Shown: piece by piece, positions 46,840 through 59,712 of the stretch | Position numbering within the stretch: the first letter of the stretch is position 1 | Layout: each line of letters begins with the position of its first letter | Assembly (NCBI RefSeq): GCF_014839805.1 | Contig: NC_051132.1 | Location: 558,001-622,000 of the forward strand | Reading direction: 5' to 3' | Length of the DNA stretch: 64,000 nucleotides | From: Manduca sexta | Lineage: Eukaryota > Arthropoda > Insecta > Lepidoptera > Sphingidae | Notes under the pieces: generated by a model | The model's database searches: none | What the model was told of the DNA's origin: nothing | Seen by the model: the letters and a program-made list of their open reading frames with translations, nothing else | Made by a program: the position numbers and the translations under genes

Positions 46840-46997
46840 CAGTGGCGAAGGTTGACATTTTCCGAAAAGGAACCACGACATATAAGTACTAGTAATATAC
46901 ATAAACGCTGTCTGTAAATCGTAATGATAATTAGATTTTACATAAATTACGAAAGGCAAGCTGCCAGGAATCGGGCTATGTAGACATTTCTTCAATG
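46840..46997. mobile_element. hAT-type MITE with 7-of-8 TSD
   Basis: Left end cagtggcgaagg; interior caggaatcgggctatgtagac; right end eroded. The flanks ctgttgac (46832-46839) and ctattgac (46998-47005) are a near-perfect 8-bp duplication. Confidence 0.7.
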
Positions 46998-47279
46998 CTA
47001 TTGACTGGCAAAATCACCGATAAATCGGTGAAGCCATTGAGATCTAAACGAAGAAAGAGAAGTAGGTAAAACATCTCTTTTGTCTACTTATGTAATAAAA
47101 TATCATTTTACCCGCGTAACAGAAAAGCGTTGATAAAATAATAACCCGCCATAACCCAATAAGTGAGTAATAAGGAAATCAATCGGTCGGATGGCTCGCA
47201 GCTGCAACACCAGATCCATTTAGACACCATTATTGTGTCTCAAAATACATTAAGGACTCGAACAGATAGCTGAGGGCTT

Positions 47280-47412
47280 TGGGAGATTGATGGGGTAGAC
47301 AGAGGCGCAATTGGTGCACCCAATTTTTGCCGTGTGTATTCCATCCCATGATGTAATAGCGAGCCTATCGTCATATGGGGACAAATTCCAGACTCTGGAC
47401 TGATATTGAGTA
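47280..47412 (-). repeat. SINE body and tail fragment
   Basis: Contains ggggtagacagaggcgca, tggtgcacccaatttttgcc, catcccatgatgtaatag and gacaaattccagactctgga, the reverse of the SINE body. The head is missing. Confidence 0.7.
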
Positions 47413-50400
47413 GAAAAATCCTGCCGAATGAATTGATAAAAAATAAGCATACATATAAGGCCTGGAAAAACTACTTTTTATCTTAGATAAAGTGTAAATC
47501 AAGATATTTACTTCGGAATACTAGTTTTACTAAGCGGAATAATGAGCGTAGAATTCATAGTTTAATAGTCACATTTTAATAACTATAATTAACCTGAAAA
47601 TGTCATTCGCAACAGCCACATAATGCGATGTTACTCGCTACTGATTCGAACATAAATCCGATTTGTCATTACAAATCCATTTTTGGTTTAATTAGTTTAT
47701 ACTGAACTAATCTAAATGCTAATTTAACAAAGTTGATCAAAACTTATAACATTAATTAACGTGCTAACTAGTAATAATATATTTGATTTTGTTTAATTTA
47801 TTTTATAACATATCAACCAGCAAATGGGTTTCCTAATGTTAAATGATCTTCACTACCTATACACATAGTCAAAATCGGAGAGTCGTGGACGGTGTAGGCC
47901 TTGCAAGAATAGGGATATGAGAAACGATCTTGTCACTTTACTCTTGTAGTTCCAGTTGGTCGGTCTGTTTAGAGAAGATAATCTTTCACATGTAACAAAT
48001 AATTACTCATTATTATTTTATTGTAATATTTATTTCGGTGCGGAGATCGCTTCCGCGATCATTACACACATTACTCGTATTTCGGTATCGTAATAAGTTG
48101 AAAATAGGTAGGAGCGATAAATGGTTCGCGGCCCATCATATTCCCTTCATCATTAATCCTTTGCCCACACTCGCCGTCGACAATAGTTTGCATGCGCCCG
48201 ATCGCTGCTCACCCCTCCCCCTCACCCTCTACCCGCGCCCCGCTCCCCGCACGTCGGACCGTCATCACGGCGCTAATCAGAGCGATGATTAAACAAGCGG
48301 ACCCTTCTCCGTCACGCTCGGCCCTTTGTTTCTTGAATATCATATTCACTTACAGTATAACCTTGAATAATATTTAAGCCTGTTTTTTTTATGTATATTA
48401 ACCGTTATTAACAGCTTGTTTTGCTTGCGGTAAAGTCTGGTCTCACTTGTCGGGATAAGTGAATAGTGTTCTTTTAAATTTAAGTATGTGGCGCGTAACA
48501 TACAAGGCGAAAAGTGGCTGCTTTTGGTGCACCCTTGCCTACCACTTCGGGGATAAATTTTAGATCAAGACATTATAAATTTATTAAGGATAAGAATACC
48601 TATTATACTCCCAAATTATCCCTCAAATAAACAATAAAAAATGCACCTTGCTCTTGTAATAATGCTGCTCTTATAGTAAATAAAAAGCCTATTCTGACGT
48701 ACTCGCAACAATTGCCTTGTAAATGAGTTAGACTATAACTCGATTTTAAGGAGGGTTAGAACGATTGTCATAACGTCTGTCAGCTGGGCCCGCGTCGCGT
48801 CTGCTCCCGCGTTTGTTATTAGCCAGTATCCACTTTTCATTTAAACCGCACTTAACTTGTTTATTGTGAGACGATTGAATACATCCACCGCCCCCGCCCC
48901 GCGACAGACTCCACATGCCCGCAATAATTGGTTTTTCAGTTGGTTACTTGCTCCCATTTAGATAGTATTGTTGCCATGTGCCATTATTTATATAACCTAC
49001 AATCATAACTTATATCAGTAGAATGATTACATCGCCGTGCCTCAGACAGTGCAGTTTATATACAAGACGATGCAGAGTGGCGGTTTCTAAAATACTCTTA
49101 ATTACAAAGTTCTTATTTTCTTATGACTAAAGGTGAAAATACGTATACATAGTTTTCATCAGAACGATCAGCTGTAGGGTATTCACTGTATGCGTTTAGT
49201 TAAAAATATATTATTCATACTCCACTACCATCTTGTCAGTCAGTCAGTTTTACCATTTACAATACATAAGTATCCAAATACAAGTATAATTATGTGTGCA
49301 AACGTATACTGTAAACATTTGAACTCGTGTAAGAAATTGTATTCTTTCCATTTATCCTCGCGCGTTGTGTATGACATATGAAAATGGTTTGCGAATTGAA
49401 TATGTAAATTGATATAAATCTTGTAAATAGTTTTGCCTCTCTGCAACTAACATTTATATTTACTGACAAAAAAATACGAGGTAATATCGAGATAAATTAA
49501 AAATGAAATACCTAGCCTAGATCCAGATAAAGATACAAAATAATTCAACCAAAAAAACTAAACCGCGCTACCAGGGCTTCATAAACCCCAGTCGAGTACA
49601 ATCTTAGACAAAGGCAAAGACTATCTGACGGCTGTAATTGAAAACGTAAAGAAACGGGTCACAATAAAAGAACTACGTACAAAGAAGTTCTCAACTACAA
49701 CGCCATTTGCAATTTAACGCAGAGTAGTAAAAAGAAGGTTTTTATAGTCCGAGAAACATTCAGTGGACGCTGCTCCAACCTACATAAAACTCATGAGGCT
49801 TAGAGGGACAGATTATCCTACTAATATAAAGCTGGTTTGTGAGCGTGGACATTGCTTAGAAATCAACTATTATTATGCTATATAATGCATTTGTATACAT
49901 CTGTTTATGGATCTGAAGACCTAATGCACAGTTAGTAGTACTATGGTTAAAAATTGCCTTGAACGAGATGGAACCCACAGCTTTCTGAGACACTATCACC
50001 CACTGAGCTAGAAGGCTGTTTCTATATGAGTACATCATGCAGATCAGATGATCGGTCAAATCCTCTCGTCTCGTTTCCAAAGGGTAAATTGATTCAATAG
50101 TATGAATTGCGACAAATCGACTATTGGCCCCGAACCCTGCTTTACATCAAAAGGGTTTGATCAAATATTCTTTTATAAAATTCGGAAACTATCTGATTAT
50201 TGTTATTCAGTCATTGACTTCAGATATCGTAATGTCTCTAGTGTGGTTACCACATCTCGAGAAATGTATTCTTTTTTAAAGAGCCAATTTTATTTTGCAT
50301 AGCATCAGCCAGATACATAAATTTATAAAGTAAAAATTTCGTTCGAATTGTAATGACGACCACACAAATGGCTGACTTTTTATTCATTTTACTTATATTA

Positions 50401-50490
50401 AGTAAACACACAAGCAACAACAACAAGGTTAACACACTAGCGGCAAACCATTTTTTTCAATAGCCTTTTGGCAGCCGATACCAATACTGG
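47413..50490. other. unique DNA with GC-rich regulatory-like patches
   Basis: A GC-rich block at 48180-48335 and another at 48775-48920 are the main departures from AT-rich sequence. A 34-bp SINE tail remnant (gcacccttgcctaccacttc) is at about 48523-48556. No coding exon recognised. Confidence 0.4.
48180..48335. promoter_or_regulatory. GC-rich block with C-runs and Sox-type motif
   Basis: Many C-runs (cacccctccccctcaccctc) on the plus strand could form a G-quadruplex on the minus strand. They are followed by cggcgctaatcagagcgatg with homeodomain-like cores, and CCTTTGTT (48323-48330), a Sox-type site. A possible regulatory element; inference only. Confidence 0.25.
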
Positions 50491-50497
50491 AATAGTA

Positions 50498-50590
50498 CTA
50501 TAAAGCTAAAGCGCTTTTTGTTTTTTATTAAACGCGCCAATCATTGGAACGGCTAGTCCGAATCTATTTCTTTCGCAAATAGAAAGCTTT
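50498..50590 (+). repeat. Helitron 5'-end fragment
   Basis: Contains actataaagctaaagcgct and aaacgcgccaatcattggaacggctagtccg, a decayed version of the 5' part of the 536-1423 element. Confidence 0.45.
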
Positions 50591-53340
50591 GTTGCTACCT
50601 AATTACAATACTTTTATCTTGGGTACGAATATTAACTCGTTAGCACCAACTATTTCAATTTTTAACTATTCCGATTGCGTTTTTTGAAGATCAATACCTA
50701 TTAATAATCGTTGCAAATGAATAAAGAACTAATAAAAACTTTCTATACGGACAAAAGTGACTGTTATTCAATACTATTTATTTTACACGCAAAATAAAAT
50801 ACTATTAGACTCGTTGACGTACAGTCGGTATCACAGCGCCATACCGACGTCTATATTTTACTGCGTTGTGACGCAACACGCGGGGAGCGGTGTACGGATC
50901 AAATTGATTCCGTTGTTGCTTTTATTGTAGTTATGGGAACTCGACAAATGGAAAAACCGTTTTGACATACAAAGTTTTAAAAAGATACGCGGAAATATTG
51001 GAGTTTGTGATAAATAGCGAATCTTTGTTTTTGTTTGTACGACAGGATATCGAATTTCTTTCGATACAGTAAAAGGGATATTTGACTATGACGCTGTGGT
51101 TTGCTAAGTTATTTCCTATAATGCCAGAGTGAGCTTGTTATAATGGGATACAAATTTAAAACCTGGTTTTTTTGTGATTTAGACTCAAATATTGGTTTCG
51201 TAATAAAATGATAAAATTTTTAATCGTTTTGAGTTATAGATATATGCTGGTTTTTCGAACGGAACCCCGCTAGGCTTATCTGGTATACTAGCGTTAAAAT
51301 ATAACTATTTCCTCTTAGATATGATAAGTTAAGTGTCATCATACATAAACTACGACAAAATGTCTTTAATTTTTGATGTAGGCAATAAAATTTTTAACCA
51401 CTTTTCCATGCGAAACAAACGAACGTAGCCCGGAGTGCTACTGTATAGTACAATTTGTGCCGATACAGACGGGGCCAGTCTAATATCATTCACAAAACTA
51501 GACAATACTTCAAAATGGACGCGAAACACTTAGCTAGTTATGAAACTGAGCCAACTAAAAGGTCGCGAGCAGCTAAAATCAATTCTCCATAATAGTTTAT
51601 TCAAGAGTCTCGCAAGTTGGCCGCCGTCGGGCGCCTAAATACATTATCTGTGTTACGGGGGCACGGGGAGAGGAGACGGGGCGAGGGGGGGGGGGTTCGT
51701 CGGTGGGCGCAGGGGGCCTCGGATACAAGTTAAAGCGTTCGAAGTATTGTTAAAAGCCGTTTAAAGTGCAGCGGTTGGGGATGTCTCGTGATTGCGGAAA
51801 AATTGTTGGTAGAGCCTTTTGTTTTGGGATGAGTTGGACTTTCCCGTATTTGTGTTGGTAGGAACTTAAGAGTTTGTTTTTCCATAGAAAAGCCATAATG
51901 AGGATGGATCGCAAACTTATGTAAATATTGTTTTTTTTGTTTATTGGGACTAGAGCTAAATAAACCAATAGAAATGCATTATACTCGTCATACTAAAGTA
52001 TTAGACTTCAAGCGTCATGATGTTTAGTAATTACATTAGCCTAGATAATTTACATTTCTTTTAACATATTCTAAGATAATTATTTACAGTTTTTTTTCTG
52101 TACTACAAAATAAAATAAATACTTTTTGAACTGCACATATTGGAAAATTTTGTTTCAAATATATCAGAGCTCAATATAGAGTTTAAAGTATGAACGCTAT
52201 CGTCAGGAGCGAGAAATTCCTGAAAGATTCCGATAAGTATCGAGCGCCGAGTCACGAATATGAAAAACTGTTATTAGCTCTTTGCATTTCGATTTGCATT
52301 GGAACTGGCAGGTGACTACTAAATATGCTTTTCTAGAAAAATGTAGAGCTTGGGAATATCTTTTATTAAGTTTTATAGCACAAGACAGAAAAATGCTGGT
52401 TATCAAACACTCATCACTTGAATCGTGGATGTGGGGAAAAAGGAGAAGTAATGGGAATTGAGAAGCCAATCACTTCGCGTAGTTTTCTATAGTAATTCGA
52501 CAGTCAGTGTTCGGCCTCATTACTTTATTTTCGCAGTAATCAAGTCTGTATAAATCTGGTAATGTACGCACAACTTCTACGAGGGTGGTGGATTGTTGGT
52601 GATTATGACTTGCTACCCGGTGACTAATATGCCCATTTGCGTAACTTAGTAAATGTTCTTATAAACCATTTCTGCTGTGTAGCGTTACATCATCTCTGTT
52701 AGCACAAACAATGTAGAGATACTAAAATGTGTGGATTTTTTATTTGAAATATCTAGAACGCATAGACATAACGTGCACACGTTATGGACGGTAGAGTTCG
52801 CGCTACAAACGGAATAACGCTGAAAACGTTTGCACTGAAAAATAAAAAATGTAGAGTTTATCGAGAGAACATATGGATGCGGGCTCTATCGAGGTTTGCC
52901 GTGCTCTCGTTTGCTGTTGACACAAATATAATTAAGGGATGGCTTTGGGGTAAAGGAAACCGCTGCAAAAATAACCGCACTCAAATATAAACAAATATGT
53001 GCCAGATATTTTGGATTTTGTGTTTTTTCAGTTTCGAAATAGATTTTTCTAGTCTCTATTTGTTTATAAACTTTTTAGACATCAAATATGTAGAGTGAAA
53101 TGGTTTTTATGAGATTGACGAGTGTAGCAAGTCACTTCTCAATATTAACACGCCTGCCGTTAACAATAACAATGTTACACTTAATGTCGAGTAATGAAAT
53201 ACGTTGTACCTTTAACGCGTGGAAACTATTATAACTGCTTGGTTTATGTCTGCATAAAAATATTAATAATATATCTGGAATTGATTCAACGTTATCTATA
53301 ATGAACATACACAATAAAATTATAACTAGGACTCTACCCA
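50591..53340. other. unique DNA with a G-rich patch
   Basis: A strongly G-rich stretch (51655-51720) is the only conspicuous feature. No genes or repeat families recognised elsewhere. Confidence 0.4.
51655..51720 (+). repeat. G-rich quadruplex-prone tract
   Basis: Runs of four or more G, including an 11-G run, in about 65 bp (gggggcacggggagagg, then gacggggcgag and the long G run). Likely to form G-quadruplex DNA. Confidence 0.7.
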
Positions 53341-53352
53341 TCTCTATGCTCT

Positions 53353-53460
53353 CACGTGACCATTGATTACGTCATCTGAATATCGCGAGTGTGCGCGCCG
53401 CCTTATCTCTTATGATACCTAGTCACGTGACACGCACGCAACGCTCTTAACTGTTTATCT
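53353..53460. promoter_or_regulatory. dense motif cluster with two CACGTG boxes
   Basis: Two palindromic E boxes in a TCACGTGA context (53353-53358 and 53424-53429) flank a CRE/ATF-like TTACGTCAT (53367-53375), GATA-type TTATCT (53403-53408), and a forkhead-type TGTTTA (53452-53457), in a GC-richer island. This suggests a regulatory module. Confidence 0.4.
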
Positions 53461-53783
53461 AACCTTTGTATGGTAATTGAGACGTTGTTTTGGAAAATTT
53501 GTTGTATTTTTGTAATTATAATTTGATTTTAATAAGTTTTATTTTTTTGAGAAATGTAGGATATAGGTACAAATACTTTTATTAATTGATAAAACTAAAA
53601 GCGATATTATCAAATAAATTGATTTATATGATTCAAATGTATTATTTTTAATCTATATTTAAAAGCGTATTTTGTAAGTTATTTGATTATATAAATTTAA
53701 AAGAATATATTTAGGTCATTTTAAATATTGAATCTAATAAATGAAGGCATTCTGCCGTACGAGCAAAAATGCTTCACATATAG

Positions 53784-53797
53784 TATCGATATCGATA
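53784..53797. promoter_or_regulatory. double ATCGAT palindrome
   Basis: TATCGATATCGATA is a perfect palindrome with two overlapping ATCGAT sites, like a doubled insect DREF element. Confidence 0.35.
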
Positions 53798-53892
53798 ATA
53801 ATTTGTAACCCAATAAAAAACTTAAAGCATTACTAATAAACGTTGTTAATGTTAATAATTTATTATATATTTTTAAATATCATTGGGATACT

Positions 53893-56550
53893 ATGGGATC
53901 TGTCATAGTTAATATTACAATGTTTTTAGGCGAAAATATGATCATGAATTTTACGCGCGAGTTTAATGTGGTTTATCTGTCTCAATGGCTGTGTGTTTGC
54001 AATTCTATTGCCCATGGCGGCAAAAAAAACAATATGTCATCTTATATCACTTCACAATCTACATATACTGAATTTGGAATAAATAGGCGAGATATGCAAG
54101 AAATTAAAGCGCGACATTGTTATTGTTAAGAATTATTATTAACAATTTGCAAATTCTTCATAGTTTATATTAGAACATAAAATAAAATTGATTAGTCTAT
54201 AAACATCGTTACATAATCGGTTCTATCTGCCTCTACAATCCGCTCAAGAATGTAGAGTCTATAAAACTTTCAATGTTCAACTCTACAACAATTTACAAGT
54301 AAATTGCTTCGAACTGATACCATCAACCTGTTACTAATTAGTTCTAACGAAGTCTGATAAAGTGTTAGAGTTAAATAGAAGCTTATTCTGATTTTAATAG
54401 GGCTTTAAATGTCTCAAAGGCTTCACTTATTTTAGTTATACTAAACGGATAGTATTAAACTAAAATAAATTTATTTATTATCTTAATACTATTATATTTA
54501 TGGTCTTTCAGTATCACTTTATAATTCTAGTGTTTTTTCAAAATATAAGAGTTATAGTTACACATAGTATCGTGTATGTATTATGGGCCATCTTCGTCTC
54601 GTCATTCTACTGCAAAATAACAAACGAAATTCTTTTATATTTGTGAAAAAAGTAAAATGTAGACTGCCAGCACCTCAAACGTACACTCAATTTACACGTT
54701 CCTCGAAATATTCCCAGTATAGTTTCCGTGATTTTCATGCCACGTAGAACCCGTAGCGGTGTCAATATTCCGTAGCAAATTACTACGAATATGCTACGAA
54801 AACCCATCATTATAGCAAGAGCTGGCCTAAAGGCCAATTTGCTACGAGCCACGTAGAGTCGTAGTCGGTAATGTATTCCGAAGTCGCGTGACTATTGATG
54901 GATGGAGGTTAATAAAGAATACTTTATGAAATTATGGCTCAGGGGCTTGTTACGATGTTCCTATTACGGCACTGTATTAGCATTTAAATGTTTTGAGGTT
55001 ACATCTTTGTGTTAAAGATGTTATCATGAGATAATTAAGTATTTTATTAAAGGATACTTTTTTGTATGAGAATAATAAATGAGAAATAATAGAACGTAAC
55101 ATAAGCCTAAGAGTATTCCATATATCAGAGAAATGTTAAATGAGTTGTCGAAATGTCGAATAAGGGAAGCCTTTTGGAGGGTAAAGATTTTGATTGGATC
55201 ATTAGCAGTTTTATTTAGTTGTCCTATTTTGGTTCACCCGATGAACTCATGTTACAGACAAAACTGACCACAATGTGGCTTTACTAAATCGTACAGTATG
55301 AGATATTAACAACGATATTTTTGAGTAAATTTAGGTTTTTTTTTTTAGATAAGTTAATTGAAGTTCGTAATACGTAAAGCTGTAACATTTTGTGATAAGT
55401 GTGAAAGTGGACACTTTCCAAAGCCAGTAAATATTAAATAAAACCGTATTTGGCATACATGTTAACTCAATTTATCTGTCGATAATTCATTAATCTCAAT
55501 GTAAAGAGTTGTCTCGGAACGTCGCCGGTGTGGCGCCGCTCACACGAGGAAACTCGATTAATATCAATGGTTTCCAAAATTTTACTTTAGTTTTTCCGTT
55601 ACATTTTTCTAACGTAGAATGCATTTTTAGGACTTGTTTTTTGTCAACTATTTTAGTTTATTTGATAATAAACAAGGCGCTAACGAAAGCGATTTCCATT
55701 TTCCTATTTTATATTTAACACAGTGTAAGGTCGTTACTTAGGCAATTATAAAGGCATTGGCATCATCGACTAGATAGAAAACTATCTAAGAAGCTAGCAT
55801 ACCAATATACTTAGTATTATATTACATAAACAATTTGTTTTGCCAATTATCGTATTATAAATTATTGTAACATTTTGTTTTAATGCATTATTTTTTTTTT
55901 CTAATTTAATTGACACGTCTACAACAAATAAGTTTTGCTGTTGATAACAATATTAAGTTACAACAATTTTGAACAGAATTCAATCGAAGATAAAGATCTT
56001 TTTACTTCAGAGTTTTCGCCAGACTTTAATACAAAATCTATACCACGTTCTTTAGCATATACGTTAGATCGCGATAAAACGAACTTTCAATTTTGGCTGC
56101 GGCCCAAAATGTTGAGAACCGCTATCGAGCCGACTCTACAAAATTGAGTGAGACAAATTCTATTAAATATTAAAGGTGGGTGAGCCGATTGGATGGTTTA
56201 AAGTTAATCAACTAAAAAACTTGAAGGCGAACACTTGATAGAGCCGCCGTCAGATATTGTCCAATTTAAGCGAGAGTTTTCGCAAATTATGTTTTTGCGG
56301 CAAGTTTCAGTAAATTACTTTTGGTAATGGTGTTTTATGAATGTCGTTATTCTTTTGTCTATGTGAAGGCGGTATTAAAACTTGAAATTGTACGTCTGCA
56401 ACTTCGGTAATATACGATGGTTATAATTATTTAATCCACTGTATTATAAGTATAAAAAAAGAAATAAGAGGTAGGCAGGTGGAATCAGTCCACTCACGAT
56501 TTGCCAACGTCATCTACGTCTATCGCCATATCGGGAGCAATTTCACCAGG
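53893..56550. other. AT-rich DNA with CTACG/CGTAG block
   Basis: Includes the CTACG/CGTAG-rich block at 54715-54870, related to 24785-24960. A perfect small stem, GAAAGTG/CACTTTC, lies at 55403-55418. Short open frames here (for example 53893-54129 and 55509-55718) are unrecognised. Confidence 0.4.
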
Positions 56551-56552
56551 CA

Positions 56553-56618
56553 TTAAATAAATCAGATGATTTATTTATTTAAATAAATTTATTTAAATAA
56601 ATCAGATGATTTATTTAA
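56553..56618. repeat. duplicated 22-bp palindrome
   Basis: AAATAAATCA-GA-TGATTTATTT occurs at 56555-56576 and 56595-56616, a 40-bp period. Each copy is a perfect inverted repeat around GA, and the spacer is itself AT-palindromic. Confidence 0.9.
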
Positions 56619-56725
56619 TCTGAATTATGTTGCCAAGGAAACGAACCTCACAGGCCTGAAAGAAATCTTGAATCTATTTTCTCACTACTATTACTCACAA
56701 CATATGTCCGCCAAATATTACTTAG

Positions 56726-57240
56726 CAGTGGCGAAGGGTGAAAATTTTCAAAAGGTAAGCCGAGGAAATATTTTTTTCTACAGTTAACATGTAATACGCT
56801 GTTCACAATAAATTAAAATCAATAAAATATTATAATACATAAAATTTCCTTCTAACATAAACATTATTTCTAAACTCTTAATTTAACAAATAATCACATA
56901 TTTTGAACATAGATACTTATTTAAAAGAGCCCAACAAAAATTAATAACCCACACTATACACAAAGACTAATATTATAAATTCTAAATTATTAAAAAAATT
57001 CGCGCCAATGGCCCAACATTAAGCCGCAAATTCTCGGGTTACCCTGAAGGACACATACACGCACGCACACATGTATTTTTACGTCCCGTAATCGTTGAAG
57101 TATTGATTTAATGAAATAAGTATAGGATGACTTGTTTGAATATACAATTATTATATAGTTATATTTTTCATTTATTATTTTAAGTTAATTTACAAAAGGT
57201 AACCCGGTAGGAATCGGCTTGTATGGACGCTTCGCCACTG
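56726..57240. mobile_element. 515-bp hAT-type MITE with perfect 8-bp TSD
   Basis: CAGTGGCGAAG / CTTCGCCACTG termini are flanked by TTACTTAG at 56718-56725 and 57241-57248. The ends match the 165-bp copies, but the interior carries about 350 bp of extra AT-rich DNA. It is therefore a longer family form or contains a secondary insertion. It encodes no transposase. Confidence 0.92.
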
Positions 57241-58001
57241 TTACTTAGTCCCATTTGGTAATCTACACCAATTTGAAGTACATCTTTAAAGTCTCCAATT
57301 GCAAAGCCCTAATCTCCACTATACATTAGGTTGATACACGATACCGTAACCGGGTTACGAGCGGTCAACTCCTAGGGTTTCGATGCTAAATTTACCTCGC
57401 CCGAAGCATCGATCTGCGATCCACACGGCTAGACACTACTATCTAGACAACTATCGGAGTTTGTTGGCTTCAATTTCGATAGTGAACATGCAATGAGGTT
57501 ACGTGGGGGTAAGTGACTAATACCGTTGTGTTTATGAAAAATAGCAGGAGAAAGAGAAATCATTGGAGTAAATAGAGCCTTAGCTAAAACAATAAATATT
57601 TTTCATTTTGTTGGCGTCTAAATAACTTAATTTTTTAGTTTTCCGAGTCTACGCTCTACTTACCCCTGATGGATATTTTAAAGTGTGAACTACAAACCCG
57701 GTAGAAGACCGCCTGTATCATAAATAAAAATCTTTAAAGTATTTTTTATTCATATAAAATATTTAACATTTTCATGACATATTCATTTGTCATTCGATCA
57801 AAGAATAGGCTTGCAAATGTGTCAAAAGTTCGACCTTTGACTGTCCTGGCGACCTTGACATTTCCTCTGTCTTAAACTGAAATAAAACTGCGACGGATCA
57901 TGTAAATCCCCCGTTTAGCATAATGCGATTGTCTCCAGAGATCTCAGTGTATCAAAGTAGTTTCATTGAAGATTCACATATTTCATAAGCACATTTTAAA
58001 T

Positions 58002-58195
58002 GATTGCCTCAGTGGCGTGGTTATATTACGGTATGACTGTCGTGCTGAGGATTTGGGGGGTGGGACAAAATTATATTGTTTTTTTTTACTCTATATCAGT
58101 CTGAAATTTGTGCCCGATATGGTGATACGCTCGTGCCCTATCACATCATGGGACGGAATACCCACGGGGAAAAGTTGGTGCACCAGTTTGTAAAA
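58002..58195 (+). repeat. SINE, head and body
   Basis: Has gattgcctcagtggcgtgg, then gtctgaaatttgtgcccgatatggtgatacgctcg-like body and catcatgggacgg. The B-box region is eroded. Confidence 0.7.
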
Positions 58196-58639
58196 GACAT
58201 TAGTGCGTGTGTGCGCATAAGTTTTAAATTTATCTTCAGCTCATATGAAGGAAATATAAAAAATTAAGTATTTTTGTTTATTTGATGATTTCTCCAATAA
58301 AAACGTTATTTTCACGTTGCCCGTTTCTGTATTTCCCTATCTACTAGTAAAGCAGAACATATGACAATAAAATTCGGCGACTAGATTCCCCCGAGAGGGT
58401 GGATGTTATGCAAGCTGCTGGTCATAAAAAGAAATCTAAATTGTTTTTGCAAGGTGTTTGGAAAACTGTGCTGCGCCGTGACCATGTTAGAGTGATATAG
58501 AGAAAGTTAAAAAATATTTTATAATAAATTTCTTTGAAAAATGAAAGCATATAGCTTCAGAATAATATATTAAACGAATCCGTTCGCTTAGCAACAAAAC
58601 AAAATACGTAAGTCTGCAAACTCGTAAACGTAAAGACTC

Positions 58640-58700
58640 TACCGGTCGTGCGAGCGATGATTGATGATAGAGCCATTCAAACGCGTCTCTCCGTGATGTG
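58640..58700. promoter_or_regulatory. Exd/Pbx-type site in GC-richer patch
   Basis: TGATTGATGA (58658-58667) matches an Extradenticle/Hox composite site, within a CpG-containing patch. Single-motif evidence only. Confidence 0.2.
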
Positions 58701-59391
58701 ACACAAGATTGACGCAAAACTCCTCCGTGCCAATTGGAAAATGGAACGAAAAAATTGAGGAAAACTTATTGGACTGATATTTTTTAACGAAAACATAAGT
58801 TGATGTTCAGATGTGCTACATACAAAACATAATATTTAGCTTTATCAATCTTTGTTCCTTTCTCATGATTGATTAAAATATTACCATGAGAAATACGTCC
58901 ATTAATTTCAAGTGTTTTAAGTAAGACGCCCTAGCTCTTAAAATATTAATAGTCTAATTTTAAATTTCATGAACGGTTTATCGAATAAATGCAAGCATGA
59001 AATAAATGATCAATCAATTACAGCAGAACAAAATATCTCGCTTCAATTTTAAAGACCACCAGTCAAAGAATGATTGAACGAGTGAATGAATGATGAGTAA
59101 AATGCACCACACTACCCGTTACGTAACTATTTATTAAGCGATTCAATAAATAATGTAAATGAAATCTGACAGGGATTGGAAAATTGACAGCGCCGTCATA
59201 CATTCTGTGATGTAGGCCTCAGTTGTAGGCTTAGTGAAATTAATTACAGGATTTAGGAAATAAATGGAAAACTGTAGGTGAATAAATAGTCGCATTTCTA
59301 GTGAGCATCGTGTTTTCTAATAGGCTTTGCTAAATTAATTATGTAGATCTGATGTATATTGAATGTCGTATTGAGCTAGTCAGTCGGTTGA

Positions 59392-59465
59392 CGGGGAGTG
59401 CTCGAGCTGCCCGGACAGTAATAAAATATCAATAGCTTTTAATTATTAATTACGGCTAACTAGCT
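59392..59465. promoter_or_regulatory. homeodomain motif cluster
   Basis: AGTAATAAAA (59418-59427, Abd-B-like), atatcaata (Onecut-like) and TAATTATTAATTA (59440-59452, paired homeodomain cores) follow a GC-rich gtgctcgagctgcccggac. Possible conserved non-coding element. Confidence 0.25.
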
Positions 59466-59591
59466 AGAAGGGCTGAATATTGAATACAAACTGATGCGAC
59501 GACTAGCATAAAATATCATATCATATCCTTGAAAATCCCATCAATGATATGTTTGCATGTAGGTTGGTATCTACACACAATACGCAATTAT

Positions 59592-59712
59592 CGCCGAAGG
59601 GGTACGCAGAGGTACAACGATGGCATCCTCTTTTGCCTGTGTGATCCGTCCCATGATGTGATAGAGGGCGAGTCTACCGCCATATAGGGTACAAACTCCA
59701 GACTCCCGATAT
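59592..59712 (-). repeat. SINE 3' half
   Basis: Contains cgccgaaggggtacgcagag, gtcccatgatgtgatagag and gggtacaaactccagactcc, the reverse of the SINE body. The head is absent. Confidence 0.7.
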
